Of a DNA stretch of 64,000 nt, positions 16,783 to 25,958 are shown piece after piece. The stretch is from Microbacterium sp. cx-55 (GTDB lineage Bacteria > Actinomycetota > Actinomycetes > Actinomycetales > Microbacteriaceae), in NCBI RefSeq assembly GCF_021117345.1, contig NZ_CP088261.1, forward strand, positions 3,162,001 through 3,226,000. Direction: 5' to 3'. Each line of letters opens with the position of its first letter. Position 1 is the first letter of the stretch. Both the position numbers and the translations under genes were made by a program. Below the pieces are notes generated by a model. It did no database searches and was not told the DNA's origin. It saw only the letters and a list, made by a program, of their open reading frames with translations.

Positions 16783-19554
16783 ATGCGGGTAGTCGCTTGC
16801 AGGCACCGACTTCGATACCCTGCCCCCATCGACGCGAATCCGACACTCTTCGTGGGCCGGTCCGATGACCTCGAGACTCTCGGCACACTCCTCCGTGCTG
16901 CCCAAAGCGGGAATGCGTCCGCTCTCGTCATCGTAGGCAACCCGGGGATCGGCAAGACAGCACTTCTCGATGAATTTCTCACGCGGCGCGAGACACGCGA
17001 CTCGAGAGTCCTTCGGCTGACCGGCTTCTCCACCGAAGCAGACCTCCCTTACGCCGCCATCGATCTTCTCCTCCGTGATCTGCAGAACGATCTCTCGACT
17101 CTTCCTCTCGACCTGCGACACGCACTCGAGGTGGCCACAGGACGCGCGGGCGGCCCGCCACCAGACCGATATCAGGTCGGCGCCGCAGTTCTCACGCTCC
17201 TCGCGTCGGCGCCCCGTCCGGTGGTGTGCGTTGTCGACGATGCTCACCTGCTTGACCCGGCGTCGCTCGCCGCCCTCGCGTTCGTCGCGCGTCGTCTCAC
17301 TGCGGAATCCGCATTCATTGTGTTCGCATCGCGTCCGACTCCGACGACCCTGGAGATGCTCGCCGGAATCGCGGTGCACCGTTTGGATGGGTTGGATGCG
17401 CTATCGGCCGTCGCACTCCTGAACGCTCGTTCTCCGCGGCAGTTCGATCCCCACCTCGCAGTGAGGGTCGCCGCGCAATTGGATGGCCACCCCCTCGCGA
17501 TTACCGACCTCGCGTCGCACGCGGATGCGGAGCGGCTCGCGCTTCGCGCCCTGTCGCTGGAGCCACTTCCGCCCGGCGCACTCCTCGAGGACTTCTACCT
17601 CCAGCAAGTCCGAGAGCTTCCTGCGAGCGCCGTCGCCTTCGCCCTGCTCGCCGCCGCCGATACGACCGGTGCCGCGGACGTCGTTCGGCAGGCGGCGGAC
17701 GAGCGGAGACTCCCTCCCGACGCATCGACCCCGCTCGAGAACGCGAAGCTGCTCGAAGTCGGAGTGCGACTGCGGTTCCGCCACCAGCTGATCCGCTCTG
17801 CCGTGTACAACGGCGCCTCGTCGGCCGATCGGCGCAAGGCACATATCGCTCTCGAGGGGGCATCCCACGCCCAGGGCTTCGTCACGGCTGCGGCCATGCA
17901 TGCCTCGGCGGTCGCCGTCGCGCCAGACATCCCACTGGCCGCACGGCTGGCCGCGCTCGCAGATGCCGCCGGCGGGCGGGGAGCCCTCCTTGCTCAGGCG
18001 GGACTTCTGGCACGCTCCGCAGAGCTGACGCCCGTCGGTGTCTCACATGACGAGCATCAAATCGCCGCAGTGGAAGCCGCCCTCGGCGCAGGAGCCGCGC
18101 TGCTCGCGCGCGAGATGTTGGACGCCCTCGACTTCGAAGCCCTGACCCCGGAGCACCGGGGTCGCGCGCTTTCCGCGCGCGCATTCGTCGCGCTGTTCAT
18201 TGCAGATGCCGATAGCGTTCCGCTCGTCGCCTCGATGTTCGCGCGCGCTGCCGACGCGTTTCGTCCGGTCTCTGCCGTCGCCGAGCAGCACGCCCTGATC
18301 AACGCGTACTCGTACGTGTGGACGACAGAACGACGTACCACCGGCATCGAGCTCACAGATTTCGGCGAGCGATTGCAGACGGGAGCCGACTCAGCGCCTG
18401 GACCGCACGCCGAGATCCTTCGCGGGCTCGCGGCCCACATCTTCGGTCCGATTCCGGACTCTCTGCCGCCGATGCGCGAGACTATGCGCGTCATCGATGA
18501 GCTCGATGACGACGCGTTCTTCGAGGTGGGCGCCAGCGCCGTGCCCCTCGGAATGGCTCTCGCCGACCCGCACGCCGCGCTCGATGTCACCCGCCGCCTG
18601 GTCGACATCGCGCGTGCGCGCGGAGCATTGCAAGCGTTGGATTCTTCGCTGTGGATGCAATCCACGATCCATGTCCAACTCCTCGACATCGCCGCAGCCG
18701 GACACGCTCTCGAGAACATCCGTGAGCTCCGGCGAGCGATCGGCTATCCCGCAGAGCACGTGGTCAACGCGGCGCACCTGGCGCTCGCGGGCGCCCCGCG
18801 CGGGGCGGTCGATACCGCCGGAGACGCAGCGCGCGACAGCGGTTTTACCGGAGCGTGGACGGTGGCGCAGCGCGGTCTCGGGTGCCGCCTCGTCGCCGAA
18901 GGCGAGTACCGAGAGGCCTACCTTCTGCTGCGCCCTCTGGTGGAGAACGGCTTTCTCCATGTGGCCCATCTGTCGCTGGCCGATTACGCCGAAGCATCCG
19001 GGCGAAGCGGGTACCTGGGCGACGCGCGGGCGGCGACCGCATCGCTTGAGGGACTTGCGACGGCGACACCCACCCCGTGGATGCGCGGGCTCGCACATCG
19101 CTCCCGGGCACTGCTCGCGAGTACCGCTTCCGCCGAAGGAGAGTTTCTCGCCGCGATCCAGCAATTCGAGCAGATCCCTGCGCCGGGCGACCTCGCTCGG
19201 ACGCACCTGCTCTACGGCGAGTGGCTGCGTCGTCAGCGACGGCGACGGGACGCACGGGTGCATCTGGCCCGAGCGGTGCGTTCCTTCGACGCGCTCGGTG
19301 TCGTGCCGTTCGCGACCCGCGCCCGGCACGAGTTCGCCGCGACCGGCGATGTTGCGCCGCCACCCGCATCCGAGAGCGATCTCAGTCCTCAGGAGTCGTT
19401 GATCGCGACCCTTGCTGCGGAGGGGCGCAGCAACCCGGAGATCGCCGCCGCACTTTTCATCTCCCCCCATACGGTGGACTATCACCTCCGCAAAATATTC
19501 CGAAAGCTCGGCATCACCTCTCGCCGACAGCTCACGGACGCGCGCCGCACCTGA
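16783..19554 (+). CDS. Large LuxR-family (LAL) ATPase transcriptional regulator
   Basis: A 923-residue regulator. The N-terminal ATPase has Walker A GNPGIGKTALL (around residue 50) and Walker B VVCVVDDAHLLD. A long TPR-like helical middle follows. The C-terminal LuxR helix-turn-helix reads LSPQESLIATLAAEGRSNPE, then HTVDYHLRKIFRKLG. The start is uncertain: the ATG at 16783 is the only standard in-frame start near the conserved FVGR segment and lacks a clear Shine-Dalgarno. A TTGCAG...GATACC pair at about 16797-16821 lies just inside it. The alpha/beta hydrolase gene 116 bases downstream is a plausible target. Confidence 0.88.
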   Translation: MRVVACRHRLRYPAPIDANPTLFVGRSDDLETLGTLLRAAQSGNASALVIVGNPGIGKTALLDEFLTRRETRDSRVLRLTGFSTEADLPYAAIDLLLRDLQNDLSTLPLDLRHALEVATGRAGGPPPDRYQVGAAVLTLLASAPRPVVCVVDDAHLLDPASLAALAFVARRLTAESAFIVFASRPTPTTLEMLAGIAVHRLDGLDALSAVALLNARSPRQFDPHLAVRVAAQLDGHPLAITDLASHADAERLALRALSLEPLPPGALLEDFYLQQVRELPASAVAFALLAAADTTGAADVVRQAADERRLPPDASTPLENAKLLEVGVRLRFRHQLIRSAVYNGASSADRRKAHIALEGASHAQGFVTAAAMHASAVAVAPDIPLAARLAALADAAGGRGALLAQAGLLARSAELTPVGVSHDEHQIAAVEAALGAGAALLAREMLDALDFEALTPEHRGRALSARAFVALFIADADSVPLVASMFARAADAFRPVSAVAEQHALINAYSYVWTTERRTTGIELTDFGERLQTGADSAPGPHAEILRGLAAHIFGPIPDSLPPMRETMRVIDELDDDAFFEVGASAVPLGMALADPHAALDVTRRLVDIARARGALQALDSSLWMQSTIHVQLLDIAAAGHALENIRELRRAIGYPAEHVVNAAHLALAGAPRGAVDTAGDAARDSGFTGAWTVAQRGLGCRLVAEGEYREAYLLLRPLVENGFLHVAHLSLADYAEASGRSGYLGDARAATASLEGLATATPTPWMRGLAHRSRALLASTASAEGEFLAAIQQFEQIPAPGDLARTHLLYGEWLRRQRRRRDARVHLARAVRSFDALGVVPFATRARHEFAATGDVAPPPASESDLSPQESLIATLAAEGRSNPEIAAALFISPHTVDYHLRKIFRKLGITSRRQLTDARRT

Positions 19555-19670
19555 CCCGTCAGCACTACGTACTCCACGGGGTGCGCGCATTCAAGATCGA
19601 GGCGAAGGTGGAGTCAATCCCGGCCCGCGCGACGACGGGCTGTCAGACCGATATCTGAAAGGCAACGACC

Positions 19671-20501
19671 ATGAGCTCCGACACGCCAGACACGATCGTC
19701 CTCATTCACGGCCTCTGGGTTACTCCGCGTAGTTGGGCGGAGTGGAAGGCGAGATACGAAGCGCAGGGCTACACCGTGATCACGCCTGCGTACCCGGGAT
19801 TCGAGATCGAGGTCGAAGCTCTGCGCGAGAGCCCGGACCTCATTGCGAATCTCACCGTCCCGGAGACTCTCACGCATCTGACGGGCGTCATCGAAGCGTT
19901 GCCGAAGCCGCCCATCCTCATGGGCCACTCCTTCGGCGGCCTCCTTACCCAGCTCCTGCTCGCCCGCGGACTCGGTGCGGCCGGTGCCGTGATCGACTCC
20001 GCCCCCACCGAGGGCGTCCGCGTGACGCCGCTGTCGCAGGCACGATCTCTCTTTCCGGCGCTGAAGAACCCGGCGAACCTGCACAAGGCGGTGGGCTTCA
20101 CCAAGGACGAGTGGCACTACGCCTTCACGAACACGCTCAGCCGGGAGGAGTCTGACGCGGTCCACGACCGCTTCGCCATCCCCGCGCCGGGCAACTGGAT
20201 CTGGGCGTACGGTCTGCTCGCGAACTATCAGCCCGGCCACCAGGCCACCTGGGTCGACTACTCGATCGATCGGGCTCCGCTTCTTTTCATCGGCGGAAGC
20301 GAAGACCACATCATGCCGCCGGCCGTCAACAAGTCGAATGCGAAGCACTGGTCCAAGTCGCCCGCCGTCACGGAGTACTACGAGTTCGCGGGGCGGGGCC
20401 ACTGGACCTGCGCCGAGCCCGGCTGGGAAGTGGTCGCAGACTACGCGCTGGCTTGGACGGTCGCGAACGCCCGCTCGGTTGCCGCGACAACGACGCTCTG
20501 A
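19671..20501 (+). CDS. Alpha/beta hydrolase
   Basis: A 276-residue hydrolase with oxyanion segment IVLIHGLWVTPRSW, nucleophile elbow MGHSFGGLL, a likely acid Asp in GGSEDHIMPP and a catalytic His in GRGHWTCAEPGW. It has no signal peptide, so it is cytoplasmic. The substrate is unknown. AAAGG precedes the ATG. It follows the LuxR/LAL regulator in the same direction, which fits a regulator with its neighbouring target. Confidence 0.87.
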   Translation: MSSDTPDTIVLIHGLWVTPRSWAEWKARYEAQGYTVITPAYPGFEIEVEALRESPDLIANLTVPETLTHLTGVIEALPKPPILMGHSFGGLLTQLLLARGLGAAGAVIDSAPTEGVRVTPLSQARSLFPALKNPANLHKAVGFTKDEWHYAFTNTLSREESDAVHDRFAIPAPGNWIWAYGLLANYQPGHQATWVDYSIDRAPLLFIGGSEDHIMPPAVNKSNAKHWSKSPAVTEYYEFAGRGHWTCAEPGWEVVADYALAWTVANARSVAATTTL

Positions 20502-20542
20502 TCGCACCGCCGGAGGAGGTCGGGACCATCGGCGCGGGGCGG

Positions 20543-20842
20543 TCAGCTCCGCCGTCGGATGCGGATGGGACCCTTCGCGCTGGCCTGTTCGACCACCTCG
20601 CCGCCCTGGGTGATCTCGACCTCCCCGGCGTCGGTCAGGCGACGGGCGGCCTCGCGCACGGGGTCCATGAGCTCTCGCCACCGCTCGTCGCCGAGGCTTC
20701 GCGCCACATCCGAGGGGCAGATCGTCGCACCGGCCGCCCGCAGGCTCAGGAGTCGCCGGATCTCGTCCTCGAGTGCGCGGTCCGTGGGCGTGGTTCCCGT
20801 CTGCGCCCGCCGAGTGGATGGGGCGAGATCACCGGCCGTCAC
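20543..20842 (-). CDS. DUF3253 family protein
   Basis: A 99-residue protein matching DUF3253: LLSLRAAGATICPSDVARSL, W.ELMDPVREAARRL, and a final GPIRIRRR. The layout looks like a small winged-helix. Function unknown. Its GTG overlaps the stop of the upstream membrane gene (GTGA), indicating coupled translation. Confidence 0.8.
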   Translation of the reverse strand: MTAGDLAPSTRRAQTGTTPTDRALEDEIRRLLSLRAAGATICPSDVARSLGDERWRELMDPVREAARRLTDAGEVEITQGGEVVEQASAKGPIRIRRRS

Positions 20843-21321
20843 GGGAGGAACCGCACCGTCGTATCCGGCGGAGCCAGCTCACGCACCGCCTCGACCGCGG
20901 CGCTCGACGCATCCCCGACACCCACGAGATAGCGGCGACCGTCCGTCGTCGTGATGCGAACGGCCGTCGTCTCCCCGGCGCTCAGCAGGATTCCGTGTCG
21001 CTTCTGGCTGCCCTTGATGCCCCACCCTCCGAAGTCCTCGAACGGGCGCACCTCTTCGACATCGATGGCGGCGATGTGGGTCCATCGCAGCGTCTTTCCC
21101 CAGAACGGCACGAGCGAGAACGCAACGCCGGCCTGACCCGCGCGCAGCCGGACACCCGAGAAGAAGGTCACGACGATGAGCATGGCGATGGCGACGAGCA
21201 CGACGACAGCCCCGGCGGGGGTACGCACGTTCAGGACGCCGACGAGCAGAAGTATCGCGGGACCGACGAAGAGCACGGCACGCAGAGGTGCGCTGAAGCG
21301 TCGATGGGCAATCGTCTCCAT
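20839..21321 (-). CDS. Hypothetical membrane protein, PH-like domain
   Basis: A 160-residue protein with two adjacent membrane segments (about residues 14-32 and 35-54) and a cytoplasmic beta-rich domain (GVRLRAGQAGVAF, WTHIAAIDVEEV, RYLVGVGDASS), reminiscent of bacterial PH-like/DUF3093 proteins. Function unknown. It is followed by the overlapping DUF3253 gene. Confidence 0.7.
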   Translation of the reverse strand: METIAHRRFSAPLRAVLFVGPAILLLVGVLNVRTPAGAVVVLVAIAMLIVVTFFSGVRLRAGQAGVAFSLVPFWGKTLRWTHIAAIDVEEVRPFEDFGGWGIKGSQKRHGILLSAGETTAVRITTTDGRRYLVGVGDASSAAVEAVRELAPPDTTVRFLP

Positions 21322-21436
21322 AGGAACAGCCTTTCAACGAAAGGCGGATTTGTCAGGGGCGTATCCCGGGAAGTGCGGGCGCACCTGACCGACACGCACC
21401 GGCCACGGCCCGGCGAGGACGTGGCTCGTCCGGCAT

Positions 21437-22366
21437 TCAGCGATCGGAGGCGGGGGTGCGCCCGAACCGGGCGCGATAGGCACGGTGGAATGTGCCGACA
21501 TCCGCGAAACCGCACTCCGCCGCGACAGACCGGATCGACCGGCCGCGATCGTCGGGCCCACGCAGGGCTTCGCGGGCCCGATCGAGGCGAATGCCGCGGA
21601 GCCACGTCGAGAAGGTCTCGCCCTCGGCGGCGAACTCGGTCTGGACCGTGCGGGTCGAGCATCCGAACGCCCGGGCCATCGCGGTCAGGTCGAGACGGGC
21701 GTCGCCGACCCGACTCAGGGCGTATGCGCGCATGGCATCGCGACGACCGGGGAGTGCGGGTTCCGCCGCGCAGGCCGCCTCGAGCATCTCGAGCACGCTG
21801 ACTGCCATGACCTCGGCGACGCGCACCATGCCGTTGCGGGCCGCCGACGTGAGCAGCTCGACTTGCGCCGACACCTGCGCGCCGAGCGGAGTTCCGGCCA
21901 GACGGTCGTCCAAGAGGGCGATCATCGACCCTGCCCGCCGCGACAGCATCGCGCGCGGAATGCGCACCGACGCGAGCCGCAACGGTCGCCGCGGGTCGGC
22001 GATGACGGTGAACGGAGCATCGTTGTCGAGCACCAGCGCGCCGGCGCCCACGTGCCACGTGGCACCGCCCTGCGCGAGGCCCCATGCGCCGGAGCTCTGG
22101 TTCACGAACACCGCGTCATCGGACACCCGGCGCAGCGACGCCCGGTCGCGACTCGCCGACACCCCGGGGGTGCTGATGAGTCCGAGCGAGAAGGGCCCGA
22201 TGTCGTAGAGCGAGAAGTCCGCAGCGAAGGATGCCGACCGCTGCGGCCGGATGCCGACGTAGACATCGGCGACCGCATCGCAGAAGTAGTCGAAGTCCCG
22301 GCCGGGAGGGAGCCCCCGGGTGGTGCCGACCACCCGGGGGCCGATCGCCGCTTCGCGCATCGCCAT
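21437..22366 (-). CDS. AraC family transcriptional regulator
   Basis: A 309-residue activator-type protein. An N-terminal AraC-binding-like domain (residues 1-170) precedes a C-terminal double helix-turn-helix: LTAMARAFGCSTRTVQTEFA, then SIRSVAAECGFADVGTFHRA ending YRARFGRTPA. GGAGG lies nine bases before the ATG at 22366, which decides the start over the ATG two codons later. It diverges from an alpha/beta hydrolase gene across 86 bases, a likely target. The effector is unknown. Confidence 0.88.
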   Translation of the reverse strand: MAMREAAIGPRVVGTTRGLPPGRDFDYFCDAVADVYVGIRPQRSASFAADFSLYDIGPFSLGLISTPGVSASRDRASLRRVSDDAVFVNQSSGAWGLAQGGATWHVGAGALVLDNDAPFTVIADPRRPLRLASVRIPRAMLSRRAGSMIALLDDRLAGTPLGAQVSAQVELLTSAARNGMVRVAEVMAVSVLEMLEAACAAEPALPGRRDAMRAYALSRVGDARLDLTAMARAFGCSTRTVQTEFAAEGETFSTWLRGIRLDRAREALRGPDDRGRSIRSVAAECGFADVGTFHRAYRARFGRTPASDR

Positions 22367-22452
22367 CGATTCTCGCCTCCTGCCACATCGCCGTGACACC
22401 GCCGCATCCTATTCTCGTCGCACCCGAACGAATTCCGACGGAAGAGGCGACG

Positions 22453-23157
22453 ATGCCCGACAACCGACCCACCCTGCTCTTCGTCCACGGCGCCTGGCAC
22501 GGCTCCTGGTGCTGGGACGAGGTGACGACTCTGCTCTCCGATCAGGGATGGCGCATCCGCCTCATCGACCTGCCGACGGTGCACGCCGCGGGCAAGGAGC
22601 TTCTGGGCATGCAGGACGACGCGGATGCGGTGGCCGCCGCGATCGACGAGATCGTCGGCCCGGTGACGGTCATCGCCCACTCGTACGGGGGCGTGCCGAC
22701 GACGCAGGGGGCGACCGACCCGCGGGTGCGGCACATCGTCTACATCGCGGCCTTCGCGCTCGACGAGGGCGAGTCGCTTCTCGCCGCGGTGGGCGGAGAA
22801 GCTCCCGATTGGTGGCACGTGAACGGGCCGGTCGTGACCGCGGGCGACGACGACCAGCCGCCGCAGCACCTGTTCTACGGGGATGTCGACGCGGACGTCG
22901 CGGATGCCTCGGCCGCCCGGCTTCTTCCGCAGTCGGTCCGCGCGTTCACCGAACCGCTCACGCAGGTCGCATGGCGGGATCGGCCGACGACCTACATCCT
23001 CACCGAGCAGGACGCCATCTTCCCGATTCCCGCACAAGAGGCCCTGAGCGCCCGCGCCGGCTCCCGCGTCGCGCGCCTGAACGCGAGCCACTCCCCGTTC
23101 CTGTCGCAGCCCGACGCCGTCGCGGAGATTATCGCGGCGGCCGCATCCGGGGCCTGA
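22453..23157 (+). CDS. Alpha/beta hydrolase (EstC/methylesterase-like)
   Basis: A 234-residue cytoplasmic hydrolase of the salicylate-esterase-like branch: LLFVHGAWHGSWCWDEV oxyanion loop, nucleophile elbow IAHSYGGVPT, TEQDAIFPIP acid loop and a catalytic His in NASHSPFLSQPD. The substrate is unknown. The start is the ATG at 22453; upstream in-frame sequence is antisense to the AraC gene. The last seven codons and stop are the left part of a 75-bp repeat found again at 33596-33670, and the gene is intact here. Confidence 0.87.
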   Translation: MPDNRPTLLFVHGAWHGSWCWDEVTTLLSDQGWRIRLIDLPTVHAAGKELLGMQDDADAVAAAIDEIVGPVTVIAHSYGGVPTTQGATDPRVRHIVYIAAFALDEGESLLAAVGGEAPDWWHVNGPVVTAGDDDQPPQHLFYGDVDADVADASAARLLPQSVRAFTEPLTQVAWRDRPTTYILTEQDAIFPIPAQEALSARAGSRVARLNASHSPFLSQPDAVAEIIAAAASGA

Positions 23158-23209
23158 CGCTCAGGCGGGAAGGATCACCCGCACCTGCTCGGTGATCTGC
23201 GCGATGATC
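23135..23209. repeat. 75-bp direct repeat, left copy (flank of the glucan cassette)
   Basis: This is identical over 75 of 75 bases to 33596-33670. It consists of the last 23 bases of the hydrolase gene, a 3-base spacer, and the last 49 bases of a TetR gene (antisense). Here the hydrolase end belongs to an intact gene and the TetR part is a remnant. Confidence 0.97.
23161..23209 (-). pseudogene. 3' remnant of the TetR gene left of the insertion
   Basis: Forty-nine bases identical to the 3' end, including the stop, of the TetR gene at 33622-34224. They encode its last ~15 residues (IIAQITEQVRVILPA). No promoter or start remains. The remnant shows that the hydrolase and TetR genes were once convergent neighbours three bases apart. 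Confidence 0.9.
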
Positions 23210-23226
23210 GATCGTCCGCCTGACGG

Positions 23227-24462
23227 TCACCCGGCGCGAGCGACCGTCCAGCCCGTGGTGATGAGAGCATCCAGGGGCAGGAGCCCTGCTCCTACCGCAA
23301 CAGAGTCGCCGGCGAATCGAGTGCCCATGAGCCTGTACTGCGACGCCGGGCGGTGCAGCGCGTGCGCGGTGATTGCGGCGTCGATCTCCTCCGCGTAGGC
23401 AGCGAGTAGGCGTTCACCGACCCAGCCCCCGATCAACACGCGCTCGGGATTGTTGAGATTGACCATGCTGCCGAGCGCCGCCCCGAGCTCGTCGATCACC
23501 CGGATGATGAGGGCTCGTGCTGCAGGGTCTTCCTCAGCGGAATCGATGAGCGCGCCGAGTGCCGACCATCCAGAGCCCGGAACGTCGGCGCCGGTGTCCT
23601 TCCAGCGACGGAGGATCGCATCGGCGCCGAGGTAGGCCTCTACGCATCCGCGGTTTCCGCAGCGGCAGAGCGCGCCGCCCACCTGGAGGGTCGTATGTCC
23701 CCATTCGGTGGCGCTCGAACGGCTTCCCGTCGCGATCTCGCCGTTGATCACGAGCCCCATTCCTATGCCACGACCCATCTGGGCGACGATAGCGTGCTGG
23801 CTGTCCTTCGCGTTCCCGAACCAGAGCTCCGCTCGCGCCTGCAGGGTGGCGCCGTTTTCGGCGATCACGGGCACCGCATCCACCGCGCACAGTCGGGTCA
23901 CCGCGACCGGTTCCCACCCAAGGCTCTGCGCGTAGACCGTCTGGATGCCGTCCGCATCCGTCTCCACGATGCCCGGCAGGCCGAGGCCCACGCCAACCAG
24001 GGTGCCCCAACGCGCCGGATGGCGGGATCGCAACGCGTCGAGCGCCGCCGCGATGTCTGCGGCGATGCGCGGCGCCGTCTCCGCTTCATGTCCGCCCCGG
24101 AACTCGCGATCGATTTGGTTCATCGAGAGGTCGAAGAGTTCCGCGGCCACACCGCGTTCCCCGACGTCGATGCCCACTATCACGGCGGCGTCGGTGCGCG
24201 GTCCCACTATCGTGATTGGTCGGCCGCCCCGAGACGACTTGCTTCCGCGCTCCTCCACGAGGCCGTCGTCGATGAGCTCGACGACGATATTCGCCGCGGA
24301 TGCGGCCGAGAGGCCGATCTCCGCGACGATCTCGGCGCGCGTCGTTTCACCGCGCAGCAGGATGTGCTTCAACACCACTGCCCGGTTACGCTGCCGCAGG
24401 GACGTGACAGTTGATGCGTCCGAGGGTGCCATCACGGCCCGTTGCGGGAGGGGACCATTCAT
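23227..24462 (-). CDS. ROK family transcriptional repressor of the glucan cassette
   Basis: A 411-residue ROK regulator. It has an N-terminal winged helix-turn-helix (LLRGETTRAEIVAEIGLSAA) and a sugar-kinase-like domain (VIVGIDVGERGVAAELFD). The structural zinc motif is CRCGNRGCVEAYLG. XylR/NagC-type members bind an operator and release it on binding a sugar; here the inducer is probably glucose, cellobiose or another beta-glucoside. It is last in the seven-gene minus-strand cassette, 50 bases after the cytoplasmic GH5 gene. The start could be the ATG at 24462 or at 24432; neither has a good ribosome site. Confidence 0.87.
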   Translation of the reverse strand: MNGPLPQRAVMAPSDASTVTSLRQRNRAVVLKHILLRGETTRAEIVAEIGLSAASAANIVVELIDDGLVEERGSKSSRGGRPITIVGPRTDAAVIVGIDVGERGVAAELFDLSMNQIDREFRGGHEAETAPRIAADIAAALDALRSRHPARWGTLVGVGLGLPGIVETDADGIQTVYAQSLGWEPVAVTRLCAVDAVPVIAENGATLQARAELWFGNAKDSQHAIVAQMGRGIGMGLVINGEIATGSRSSATEWGHTTLQVGGALCRCGNRGCVEAYLGADAILRRWKDTGADVPGSGWSALGALIDSAEEDPAARALIIRVIDELGAALGSMVNLNNPERVLIGGWVGERLLAAYAEEIDAAITAHALHRPASQYRLMGTRFAGDSVAVGAGLLPLDALITTGWTVARAG

Positions 24463-24512
24463 GATGAGACGACGATACGGGAGTGCGCCCGCGCGGTGCC
24501 CATCGACCGTCG

Positions 24513-25958
24513 TCACGCAGAGACCTTCACGCCGCGGAGCACGGCGGGACGGAGCGCACGGATCACGAGGTGCCCGTCGGCCCATCGGCCCACGAAGTCG
24601 TCCGGAGCGTCGCTGTCGAGCGTCCACTCCTCGGGCCTCTTCTCCAGCGCGAAGCGCACTTCGGCGTCGACCGCCATCTGCAACGGAAGCACCTCCTCGG
24701 CCGTGTAGGGCTCGCCCGCGGTGTGATGCCACATCGTCGGAGCGGCGATCCCGGCCAGCCCCCGGGGCGACGGCGGGTTCTGCGGATCATGGCCCCACGC
24801 AGGAAGAGAGAGGGGCGCGCGAGCGAACATCGCGTTGACGATATCGGACCGCACGTCGCACTGATCGACCGGAAGTGCCGCGAGGAACACCTCAAGGATC
24901 GCCCAGGCCTCATCCGGACCCGGAGTGGCGCCCGGGTCGGAGATGAGGTCCCAACCGGCCGGCCTCCGGATCGACAGCGGCGATGTGCGGGTGTCGAGCT
25001 TCTTCCACGGCCAGAAGTTCCAGCCGATCCCGTGCCGTTCGTAGAGCCGGTGCGCGGTGTAGATCCACTCCGGCGTGTTCTCGCCCCCTTCGCCCATGTA
25101 GATCGGAAGCCCGAGACGGTCGCGTGCGGCGAGATACTCGTCGATGCTCGACTCGTCCGGAGCACACCAGTAGCGGTGGAACTGCAGCATCGAGTTCGCA
25201 TCCCAGACCTCCGTGAAGATCGACCAGTTGGTAGCCCAGTGGGCGCCCTCGTAGACGATGAGGTGATCGGGATCGATCTCCCGGATGGCGATGGTGAGCG
25301 CTCGATACAGCTCCGCGAGCTCGCCCGCGTAGGTGTATTGCCAGTCGTTGGGAAGCGGCTCGTTGAGCAGGTCGTACCCGAGGACCACGGTCTCGTGCCG
25401 ATAGCGTCGTGCGAGCTCTTCCCACAGTCGGATCGTCAGCATCCGGTAGCGCTCCTCCATGAACAGCTCGGGCAGACCGCGCGGGGAGTCGTCGATGTTC
25501 GTGCCGGTCTGGCCGCCCGGAGCGCCATGCAGATCGAGCAGCACCCAGATACCGTGCGACCGGCACCATCCGATCAGATCGTCGATGCGCGCGAAACCCG
25601 CCTCGAGCATCCGACCGTCATCGTCGATGAGCGATCGGGAGTTTAACGGCAGCCGCACATGGTCGTAGCCGAGCTCGGCGATGCGGGCGATGTCGAGTTC
25701 CGTCAGAAAGGCCTCGCCGAACCGGCGCCAGAACTCTTCGGCTCGCTCCGCCCCGACCAGGCTCCGGATGCGGGCTTCGATCTGCCGGGGCGAGCTCATC
25801 TCGTCGCCGAACCTCCACATGTACCCCTCGGGCAGCAACCAGTTGCCGAGACCCATCCCCCGCAGCAGCAGCGGATGCCCCTGGCCGTCGACCAGCTGGG
25901 CGTCTCGGGCGTGCACGAATCCGTCGAACCGCGACGTTGTCATGGAGGTACCTGTCAT
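24513..25958 (-). CDS. Cytoplasmic GH5 family glycoside hydrolase
   Basis: A 481-residue GH5-type (beta/alpha)8 hydrolase without a signal peptide. The sequence runs LLLRGMGLGNWLLPEGYMWRFG, YDHVRLPLNSR, then the acid/base Glu200 in LLNEPLP and the nucleophile Glu290 in YMGEGGENT. The fold resembles exo-acting beta-glucanases or glucosidases, so it probably degrades imported oligosaccharides. The ATG at 25958 overlaps the permease stop (ATGA), implying coupling; an internal Met at 25943 is the alternative. The exact linkage specificity cannot be read from sequence. Confidence 0.85.
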   Translation of the reverse strand: MTGTSMTTSRFDGFVHARDAQLVDGQGHPLLLRGMGLGNWLLPEGYMWRFGDEMSSPRQIEARIRSLVGAERAEEFWRRFGEAFLTELDIARIAELGYDHVRLPLNSRSLIDDDGRMLEAGFARIDDLIGWCRSHGIWVLLDLHGAPGGQTGTNIDDSPRGLPELFMEERYRMLTIRLWEELARRYRHETVVLGYDLLNEPLPNDWQYTYAGELAELYRALTIAIREIDPDHLIVYEGAHWATNWSIFTEVWDANSMLQFHRYWCAPDESSIDEYLAARDRLGLPIYMGEGGENTPEWIYTAHRLYERHGIGWNFWPWKKLDTRTSPLSIRRPAGWDLISDPGATPGPDEAWAILEVFLAALPVDQCDVRSDIVNAMFARAPLSLPAWGHDPQNPPSPRGLAGIAAPTMWHHTAGEPYTAEEVLPLQMAVDAEVRFALEKRPEEWTLDSDAPDDFVGRWADGHLVIRALRPAVLRGVKVSA